From Pelobates cultripes (taxonomy: Eukaryota > Chordata > Amphibia > Anura > Pelobatidae), in assembly GCA_933207985.1 (NCBI GenBank), contig OW240912.1, positions 200,591,593 through 200,655,592 of the forward strand: a DNA stretch of 64,000 nucleotides, read 5' to 3'. The position numbers and the translations under genes are program-made. The notes beneath the pieces are model-generated. The model was not told where the DNA came from. It did no database searches and saw only the letters and a program-made list of their open reading frames with translations. Below are positions 57,701 through 64,000 of this stretch, piece by piece (the first letter of the stretch is position 1; each line of letters starts with the position of its first letter).

Positions 57701-60700
57701 CTTGGCATCGGCTACAAAGCTCTCAAGGACGCTCAGAGCACGCATACAATGCTTGCGGTACCCATATGTTGAAACGACTAGCCACCCAATGGTTATTATT
57801 GTTCTTGTTTATGTTAATTGTTTTTTTTGGTTCTACGGCGAGTACCTAAATTTCACCACTGAGCCATGCTATAATTTATGTTTAGCACGCAAAACGTCTG
57901 AATATTGCACAGACATCTTAGCTTAGCCTGTGATCACTGGTTCATACCTTATATCTCATGGTTACCTCAAGTTAACTCCTGCGTAACTATTAATGTACAA
58001 TTGTACTAGTCTCATTACGTGCCCCCACCCTGTTTGGATGCCTCATAGGCTCTGCTGGCCCGTAGCCAGGCAGTGGGACAGGACTAGCCATCTTATATCA
58101 ATATTGACTGCTTGCAATGTCTGACCACAAATAGTAATAGGAACACAAGCTCAATTGTTTCAAGCAGCATGTATAGCCAGATTACTACTCTCATTTTACT
58201 AAACCTGTCTGAGCTTACCTTTAAACTTATCTTTGCGCTATATTCTAATGACAAAACGGGATAGCCAGGCTGATGATTGGCATAACTATACGTATAACAC
58301 TGTGCATTTCTCATGCCACTGCCCAATTTACGTACAACCTCAATGCTGTTTATAAGCTAAAATTGTGCGAAAGGAAAGGGAAAGGGAAACGAAAAAAAAA
58401 AAAAAGGGAGCCCACTGCCAGAACTCGTAAAATGCTCAGACCATAACCAAACAAAACCATGCAGTCGCAAGGGGTATATACTCCTACCTTGCTTAAATTG
58501 CCATCATCAGGTATATAACCAAATTTAGCTACTTCCCTTCACTAGTCACTCCAGACTTTTACTGTCTAGCCTGTTTAGCCTGCGGGATATATATAACTTA
58601 ACAAGGTGCCACTATATTACTCCACTACATCACTTTGGTTACTCATGTTTTTCCTCCACCAGTGTTGTGAGGCTTAATCGTTCTTACTAACTTGCCTAAC
58701 ACGACTCGTCACTAAGACACTCTCTGCCCAGACAAACAAGTGTTATGTTTAACTAGTCACCATACTTTAAATATAAAATTTCGTGCTGTTCTCTCAAATG
58801 ATGCAAAGTATTGTCTCTAACAGTTCTCAATGTCAACCTACATGTATCATTGAATGTACTGCAAATCCTCGCATTTGCTGTTGTGGCAATGCAGGAGGTA
58901 TTGTAATCTCATGCACGTTCAAAAAAAAAAAAAAAAAAAAAGAGCCACCCAATTACAGAGAGTTAGTTATTTCTGTCTAGTAAGAGCAAGGAATTTTGTT
59001 TTGTTTATTTAAAGCACCTGTCTTCTAATCAAAAAAGGAAAACTGGACTTTGTATACCCTGGAAGGCTGTGGTTACAGTAGGATCTGTGACAAATCTTAC
59101 CTGTAAAAGAGGTGGTTTGTTACAGTGGACATACTCAATGCAGCACTGAAATAGAAAGCACCTCTAGTGGCCATCTGAGTGATGGCACATAGAGGTGTTA
59201 CTAGGCAGCAAAGTAAACACTGTCTTTTCTCTGCAGGGACATGCTATAGCCACCAGATCCTCTACATTTCATTGTAGTGGTTCTCGGGACGATAATGTCC
59301 CTTTAACTACCAGCGGTAGTTATACTTTAAAAAAAAAAAAATAGCGAAAATGTTTGTTTTCATTTACTTGCCAGCGCCAATACTCCATTGGTGCTGGTTA
59401 TGTCTCCTCCTAACGCAACTTCAGGGCAATGATGAGACCTAATGCACAAGTGCAGCTAGGGCCGTGCATTCAAGCTTCCCAATAGGAAAATAATGTAATC
59501 ATTGCTTCCCTAAGAGCAACATAGAAGATATTAGGAGTGAGGACATCCAACATCGGGTAGCGGAGGGACCCAGAAGCACCATTAGAGGTGGAGTTAACCC
59601 TGCAGTGCATTTATTGCAGTTTAACATTGCAGGGTTAAAGGACCACTATAGTGCCAGGAAAACACTCGTTTTCCTGGCACTATAGTGCCCTGATGGTGCC
59701 CCCACCCTCAGGGACCCCCTCCCGCCCGGCTCTGGAAGAGGGAAAGGGGTAATAACTTACCTTTTTCCAGCGCTGGGCGGAGAGCTCTCCTCTCCGCCTC
59801 CGATCCGCCCCGCCCCCTGAATGCGCACGCGCAGCAAGAGCTGCGCGCGCATTCAGCCCGTCGCATAGGAAAGCATTTGCAATGCTTTCCTATGGACGCT
59901 TGCGTGCTCTCACTGTGAAAATCACAGTGAGAAGCACGCAAGCGCCTCTAGTGGCTGTCAATGAGACAGCCACTAGAGGATTAGGGGGAAGGCTTAACCC
60001 ATTCATAATTATAGCAGTTTCTCTGAAACTGCTATACTTATGAAAAAATGGGTTAACCCTAGAAGGACCTGGCACCCAGACCACTTCATTAAGCTGAAGT
60101 GGTCTGGGTGCCTAGAGTGGTCCTTTAAGCTGAAAGGGACATTGCACCTACACCACTTCAAGGAAATGAAGTTGTCTGGGTGCTTATAGTGTCCTTTTTA
60201 ATTCGGTTAGGCATACATTTTGGATATCAAAGCAAAGATCTTTCGGTCCTAAAAAAAAAAGATATAGTAGTTTTATTTTTTGAGGACCGAAAGTGCTTTG
60301 CTATCTACATCATCTATGGGTGCATAGTGCAAATCCCTCCCCTTTCCCTCCACACTTTCATTTTGCAAAACTTTGTTATAAATTAACCTTGTTACACCCC
60401 CACCCACCCACGGCTGTCAAGACAACCAGTCTTGTTACATCTTTGTTGTTTAGCTAAACTCAAGAGGCAGCAATTGCCAATTGCTGCAGATATGAGAACT
60501 GCATTTTTTGTTCTTTTTAGATACACTCAATGAAAAATGCATAATCAAATGCATGGATATTTTCATTGGTGTATAATTAACCATACAGTTTTTATTTTGT
60601 ATTTGGGCAGTAAAGTGTCCCTTTCAGAGGTTAAAGGACCACTATAGTGCCCTGAGGGTGCCCCCACCCTCAGGGACCCCCTCCCGCCCGGCTCTGGAAG

Positions 60701-61732
60701 GGGGAAAGGGGTAAAACTTACCTTTTTCCAGCGCTGGGCGGAGAGCTCTCCTCCTTCTCTCCGCCTCCGATCCGCCCCGCCGGCTGAATGCGCACGCGCG
60801 GCAAGAGCTGCGCGCGCATTCAGCCGGTCTCATAGGAAAGCATTTACAATGCTTTCCTATGGACGCTGGCGTGCTCTCACTGTGAAAATCACAGTGAGAA
60901 GCACGCAAGCGCCTCTAGTGGCTGTCAATGAGACAGCCATTAGAGGATTAGGGGGAAGGCTTAACCCATTCATAAACATAGCAGTTTCTCTGAAACTGCT
61001 ATGTTTATGAAAAAATGGGTTAACCCTAGCTGGACCTGGCACCCAGACCACTTCATTAAGCTGAAGTGGTCTGGGTGCCTAGAGTGGTCCTTTAACAAAA
61101 TCTGGTTATATATTCTATTAACTTGCTTGGGACAACTGCACAATTATATAAATATTTATTTGCCAGTAATGCATGCATGTTTGGTTTTTTTGTGTTGGGA
61201 ATAAGTTGCCATGCTTTGTGTGTGTGTGTAACTTATTAGAATTAATACTGTCAACGCTAAACATGAATATTTAACTTTGCCTTGTTGAACTAAATATTTT
61301 CATGTCATGATATTTTACCTTCTACAGATAGTGGTTATTTCCCTGTTCATATTATTTTATTTCCTTTACAGGGAAGGTGAAAATAAGCAGGTGGAACCAC
61401 TGGACCCTCCTGCAGAGTCTGCCCCAGGGGAGCGAGTATTTGTTGAGGGACATGAGCAAGGGCAACCTGAGCCAGAACTTAAACCTAAGAAGAAAGTGTT
61501 TGAAAAGCTGCAGGTAAATGTCTAAAACCATATGTTACCTGGTTCTGCATGTTATTATGATAGCTCTTGGGATCCATACTTTCCCACGCACTCATGCATG
61601 ATGAATGTCTCAAACTTATAGGTCGACTTCAGGATTTCTAACGATTTGTGTGCTCAATGGAAAGAGAAAAATATCCGGACCAAACTGGGGCCAGTGACCT
61701 GCAAGACGCTGAAAGGAGGGAGCATCAGCTGA
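51703..61732 (+). CDS. YARS1: Tyrosyl-tRNA synthetase, cytoplasmic, 3' half (8 exons)
   Basis: The spliced exons are 51703-51795, 52196-52331, 52414-52499, 52601-52736, 53571-53668, 54127-54320, 61372-61513 and 61622-61732. They give about 331 residues in one uninterrupted frame with GT-AG introns. The enzyme attaches tyrosine to tRNA-Tyr. Present are the class I signature KMSSS, a lysine-rich KKKLKKAF segment that is the known nuclear-import signal of vertebrate TyrRS, the anticodon-binding helical region, a linker, and the EMAPII-like OB-fold domain that ends vertebrate TyrRS. The vertebrate protein is 528 residues, so roughly the first 196 (Rossmann fold with the HIGH-equivalent motif) are missing. 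No upstream YARS1 exons were found in this window. All exons look intact. Confidence 0.95.
52196..52331 (+). CDS. YARS1: YARS1 exon with KKKLKK signal
   Basis: 136 nt, phase 0 in, phase 1 out; donor TCAG|GTGGGT. The peptide [20 protein letters not shown] continues [15 protein letters not shown]. The lysine cluster is the nuclear-localisation signal of vertebrate TyrRS, also part of the tRNA anticodon-binding face. Confidence 0.95.
52414..52499 (+). CDS. YARS1: YARS1 exon, anticodon-binding region
   Basis: 86 nt, phase 1 in, phase 0 out; acceptor GTTTTGCAG, donor GAG|GTAAAA. The peptide [20 protein letters not shown] continues TLEKDFAEE. Confidence 0.94.
52601..52736 (+). CDS. YARS1: YARS1 exon, end of synthetase core
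   Basis: 136 nt, phase 0 in, phase 1 out; acceptor CTTTCTGTAG, donor ACAGA|GTGAGT. The peptide [20 protein letters not shown] continues PIREKF, the last helices of the catalytic-anticodon core, and ends YPDPSKQ at the start of the linker. Confidence 0.95.
52786..53240. mobile_element. TTAA MITE in YARS1 intron
   Basis: Ends TTAAAGGACCATTATAGGC and AATAGTGGTCCTTTAA, TTAA on both sides. Interior ATAGGAAAGCAT palindrome and GGGTTAATCC segments as in 27035-27518, opposite orientation. Confidence 0.9.
53571..53668 (+). CDS. YARS1: YARS1 exon, linker and start of EMAPII-like domain
   Basis: 98 nt, phase 1 in, phase 0 out; acceptor after a 12-T tract and CCTGTTTAG, donor AGCAGA|GTAAGT. The peptide [20 protein letters not shown] continues [13 protein letters not shown]. 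The LDxRVGK motif opens the tRNA-binding OB fold. Confidence 0.95.
54127..54320 (+). CDS. YARS1: YARS1 exon, tRNA-binding OB fold
   Basis: 194 nt, phase 0 in, phase 2 out; acceptor TTTTGTTTGGCAG, donor TCAAT|GTGAGT. The peptide [20 protein letters not shown] ends [30 protein letters not shown] and KPxKMRGxxSxGMLLCAS are the defining motifs of the EMAPII / Arc1p / MetRS C-terminal domain. Confidence 0.96.
54455..54878. mobile_element. Foldback MITE with arms of about 155 bp
   Basis: The left arm, CTACTGCAAAGGATTCTGGG through GGAAGAGATGCAAAGCCAGT, is repeated inverted from ACTGGCTTTCTCCTCTTCC to CAGTAG. Arms show scattered substitutions and small indels. No coding capacity; no clear target duplication. 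Confidence 0.8.
55545..55800. mobile_element. TTAA MITE, left part
   Basis: It starts TTAAAGGAACACTAAAGTGC. AGATGCAATGAATCAGTGCA and TAGCGTTCAGTGTCTCCACA match the inner part of the 8220-8616 family on the other strand. The other end is not distinct. Confidence 0.6.
56215..58942 (+). mobile_element. ORF1-only L1-type element, 2.7 kb, with target duplication
   Basis: The 13-bp duplication AGCCACCCAATTA (56202-56214, 58943-58955) flanks an element that ends in a poly(A) run of about 20 (58921 on). It has a 5'UTR of about 120 bp, one ORF1 reading, then about 1.55 kb without any recognisable ORF2 or reverse-transcriptase motif, with an A/G-rich stretch (58368-58407) internal to it. The complete ends indicate retrotransposition of an ORF1-only unit or of an L1 that had lost ORF2. 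It lies sense in a YARS1 intron. Confidence 0.85.
56338..57367 (+). pseudogene. L1-type ORF1 RNA-binding protein, one frameshift
   Basis: ORF1p coats L1 RNA as trimers. The reading starts at [16 protein letters not shown] (first methionine). An acidic low-complexity part is followed by a coiled coil at about residues 80-155 ([20 protein letters not shown] ... [20 protein letters not shown]) and the RRM start [12 protein letters not shown]. The frame shifts between about 56895 and 56925. The C-terminal domain then continues in another frame as [37 protein letters not shown] and RRNNIPYRW, stopping at 57367. In total about 343 codons, the normal ORF1p size. Only one lesion was seen. Confidence 0.85.
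59130..59306. mobile_element. TTAA MITE right fragment
   Basis: GCACCTCTAGTGGCCATCTG and the terminal GATAATGTCCCTTTAA resemble the right end of 7573-8616 and 38180-38442. Left end absent. Confidence 0.65.
59635..60128. mobile_element. TTAA MITE in YARS1 intron, first copy
   Basis: TTAAAGGACCACTATAGTGC at the left and GAGTGGTCCTTTAA at the right. The left terminus carries the extra foldback CAGGAAAACACTCG / TTTTCCTGGCACTATAG, as in 27035-27518. Interior CpG-rich GCGCACGCGCAGCAAGAGCT. Confidence 0.92.
60129..60630 (+). other. Intron spacer between two MITEs
   Basis: Contains a short MITE-like hairpin (about 60129-60203: GGGACATTGCACCTACACCA ... GGGTGCTTATAGTGTCC) and an inverted pair, CAAAGCAAAGATCTTTCGGTC / GACCGAAAGTGCTTTGC (about 60229-60302). 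Confidence 0.6.
60631..61095. mobile_element. TTAA MITE in YARS1 intron, second copy
   Basis: Same family and orientation as 59635-60128 and very similar along its length. The short terminal foldback at the left is missing (TTAAAGGACCACTATAGTGC leads straight into CCTGAGGGTGCC). Confidence 0.92.
61372..61513 (+). CDS. YARS1: YARS1 exon, EMAPII-like domain
   Basis: 142 nt, phase 2 in (completes an ATG codon), phase 0 out; acceptor TTTCCTTTACAG, donor CTGCAG|GTAAAT. The peptide [20 protein letters not shown] continues [20 protein letters not shown], then KVFEKLQ. Confidence 0.96.
61622..61732 (+). CDS. YARS1: YARS1 terminal exon
   Basis: 36 codons plus TGA. The acceptor is CAAACTTATAG, with a weak pyrimidine tract. 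The peptide [20 protein letters not shown] ends KTLKGGSIS, matching the C-terminus of vertebrate TyrRS. Confidence 0.95.
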   Translation, partial: VDFRISNDLCAQWKEKNIRTKLGPVTCKTLKGGSIS

Positions 61733-61920
61733 GACTTAAAGCACTGCATGGAGGACCTACCTTAACACTGGAGGATACCAACCAGATGGATGATTCACAG
61801 TTTATTTATCTGCATGCAACCAACATGATGGACATAGAGGACAGCCTGTCCAGAATCCTTAATGCTGGGAACAATCTCCAGTTACACAATAATAAAATAA
61901 AGATTTACCTTTGTTTATCA
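61733..61920 (+). terminator. YARS1: YARS1 3'UTR and polyadenylation signals
   Basis: Two overlapping AATAAA hexamers (61891-61896, 61896-61901) lie about 160 nt after the stop. Cleavage is expected roughly 15-25 nt downstream, near TTGTTTATCA. This gives a compact 3'UTR of under 200 nt. Confidence 0.8.
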
Positions 61921-64000
61921 TACAACATGCTTGTTTGTGCCACGTGGTATATACACATAGGGCCTTGCTCCCGCACACCAAGACAAATGAATGAGACACA
62001 AGCTGGTTTGGTAACAGCATTTATAAAAGGATTGTTTGGTTCATATATATCTCAGATCAAAGCATAAGATAAATATACATCTTCTACTAGAAGCATAACC
62101 ACAATTTGGTCACTACTCTGGGGGCTGCATACGGTAAAAGCTCTGTTTATGTAAATAAATACCTATATGTGGATATATATTTAACTTTGTGCATACAGAG
62201 GCAATTACAGATGCAGCTGAGGTTTCCTATATCCCCTTTGTACCCAAAAAAGAAAATACCACAACCCTGCGGCTATCCTGGGTCCATAAAGGCCAAATAC
62301 AATTATTATTTATAGATTGTCTGGTGTATCTTTTTACATGTCAAGGTAAGGCTCAAACTCCTGGGTACAATATTGTAGCGGCTTCACACAGACCTCCACG
62401 TTTCAGTGTGTGTAAATGTATATATGTTAAACGTGTATATAAAGTGACTGATCTAAATATACTGCAAAATAATAGGGAAACCTTGGTGTGACAGCTTATG
62501 ATCCAATAATCAAACCTAAAAGAGTTGGTGTTGGTATAAAAGCGACTTTAAAAAAAAAAAAAAAAAAATTCAATAGGTTTAGTTAGAGAGGAATTTGTTT
62601 TACTCTTAGGCACAGTGGTTTGTAATACTGAGTCAGGGTAAATTATCTGAGCTTAACCCTTATTTCCCTGCTCGCTGTATGGTCCAAACAGGTTGTGACA
62701 AACAGGAAAAACTGCATATGTTACAATTTAGTACTAAACTGTTCTCAGCTGAGTTAAAGCTTGCGCACGTAAATGGAGAGTATCCACAAAACACAGCACA
62801 ATAAACGTACTGCATACATGCACTCACAAGGTGAAATAAGGTATATCACCATATACTGTCCACAAACAAAAGAGCATTAGACTAGGCCTGCATTTTCTTA
62901 CGTAATACATGAAAGACAGAGTTGATGTACATCGTGTTGTCCACTTCATAGTAAACTATACCTTTCAGAAATTAGATTCTAATTAGGAATTGTGCTTTCA
63001 CAAGCTCTAAAGTAGACATTCAGAACCAAATTCAATCCTTAAAAAAGGGAGTGCAATTAAATATAATAAATCCAGGACTTAAATTAAGGCAACATTCATG
63101 CTCAAAATCTTTCATAACTGTATAGTTTTTGTAGTGTCATTATGATAACATTCCTATGTGCCTGTTATGCTAGATTGTCCGTAGTACCAGTGGAAAGTAT
63201 CTGCTATGAAATATGACCAAGGCTCACACAAGATAAATCATGGAAAATGCATGCCTTCCACTACAAGGATGCTTGAGAGAGAAAAATCTGTTGCTATTGG
63301 TTATGCACTCTTAATCATTATCATTCCTCATTCATATATATATATATATTTAGCTGAATGGTTTAGGAATGTTTGCAATTGTCATTCTATATTGCTTAAT
63401 TATTCAAGCAATTAATAGGCACCAGCTAGCTTAAGTATTCAATATAACACCTTTATAGCACTTGGTAAATCTGCCAGATTAAGGCACTTTAAAAATAAAA
63501 CAAAAAGGCATTTAAATGCCTTATTAAACTATGAAATGAGGAGGCACACCTGAGTATAATCTGATACTACAGTGTGAACGTTTGCGATTGTCGTATACCA
63601 GTGTTTGCCAACACTGTCACCTCCTATGTGTCTGCTGTATTCCCCATGATATGCAGCCTGCTTTTAGGCTAGTCATTGTCCTATAGAAACAAATGACCTT
63701 TCATAAGGTGATATTTTATGTCTGCCTATCCATGACAGTAAGGCATATTGTTAAGCTACACAAGTTGTGTAGAATGGTCGGTATACTTTGAGAGGATGTC
63801 TGCTTCCTCTCAGTCTGTTTAAAATGAAATGGGATAGAATTCTGTGCTTACATCCTCAAATATCAAAGATTTATCTCTGATAAAGTCTCATTAACTTCCA
63901 AGACAATAGGTTTACATTTTAGAGAGCCGCAGGGTTCAAAAGAAGGGAAAAGAAAAAAGCTGCAGCATTATATAGGGAAGTGCTCTGATTTCTACAATTC
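61921..64000. other. Downstream intergenic DNA, no gene recognised
   Basis: No coding exon was found on either strand. Features are a run of 18 A (about 62551-62568) and an (AT)n run (about 63336-63350). In mammals the neighbouring gene beyond YARS1 is transcribed convergently, so a 3'UTR on the minus strand is possible but not shown. Confidence 0.35.

Larger units (their letters stand above)
54321..61371 (+). other. YARS1: 7-kb YARS1 intron loaded with mobile elements
   Basis: It contains a foldback element (54455-54878), TTAA MITE ends (55545 on; to 59306), a 2.7-kb ORF1-only LINE (56215-58942) and two TTAA MITEs in direct orientation. The other seven introns are 70-840 nt. Confidence 0.8.

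Overview
This is vertebrate nuclear DNA, most probably from an anuran amphibian. It has spliced genes with long introns and is dominated by interspersed repeats. The repeat types are TTAA-flanked MITEs, hAT MITEs with 8-bp target duplications, L1 and CR1/L2-type LINEs, a Penelope-like element with GIY-YIG endonuclease, a Ty3/gypsy chromovirus and a Tc1/mariner element. The species cannot be named from sequence alone. Nothing prokaryotic was seen.

Only two host genes are recognisable, both on the + strand and both incomplete. The first is a CYP2-family cytochrome P450: exon 1 (26199-26369; membrane anchor and proline-rich hinge) and exon 2 (39077-39239; 163 nt). They are separated by a 12.7-kb intron full of transposons; exons 3-9 are not found. 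The second is the 3' half of cytoplasmic tyrosyl-tRNA synthetase (YARS1). Eight consecutive exons between 51703 and 61732 encode about 331 residues: the KMSSS loop, the anticodon-binding region and the whole EMAPII-like C-terminal domain, with a short 3'UTR ending near 61920. Its roughly 196 N-terminal residues are not found. A P450 lacking its 3' half followed by YARS1 lacking its 5' half, with two 3.7-kb near-identical repeats between them, suggests an assembly mis-join or a real rearrangement.

Layout: 1-1870 AT-rich DNA without a recognised gene; 1871-2086 MITE filled by a LINE tail; 2400-4266 decayed antisense L1; 4307-6459 TTAA element with a 66-bp GC-rich minisatellite; 7573-8616 TTAA MITE; 8921-19473 a large TTAA element (copy A) that received an L1, which in turn received an intact Tc1/mariner (DD37E transposase) and a palindromic Penelope element carrying a hammerhead-ribozyme motif; 20-25 kb LINE fragments and a hAT MITE; 26.2-39.2 kb the P450 exons, whose intron holds a 2.2-kb hAT, an antisense chromovirus with two hAT insertions, and an L2-type LINE; 39493-43214 (copy B) and 45561-49296 (copy C) of the same large TTAA element; 51.7-61.9 kb the YARS1 3' half, with MITEs, a foldback element and an ORF1-only L1-type element in its introns; 61.9-64 kb no recognised gene.

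The two host genes do not form a functional unit. P450 acts in the endoplasmic reticulum membrane and YARS1 charges tRNA-Tyr in the cytosol. Most of the biology here is transposon biology: nested insertions give a relative order of activity, and the Tc1/mariner and hammerhead-bearing Penelope copies look young or structurally informative.
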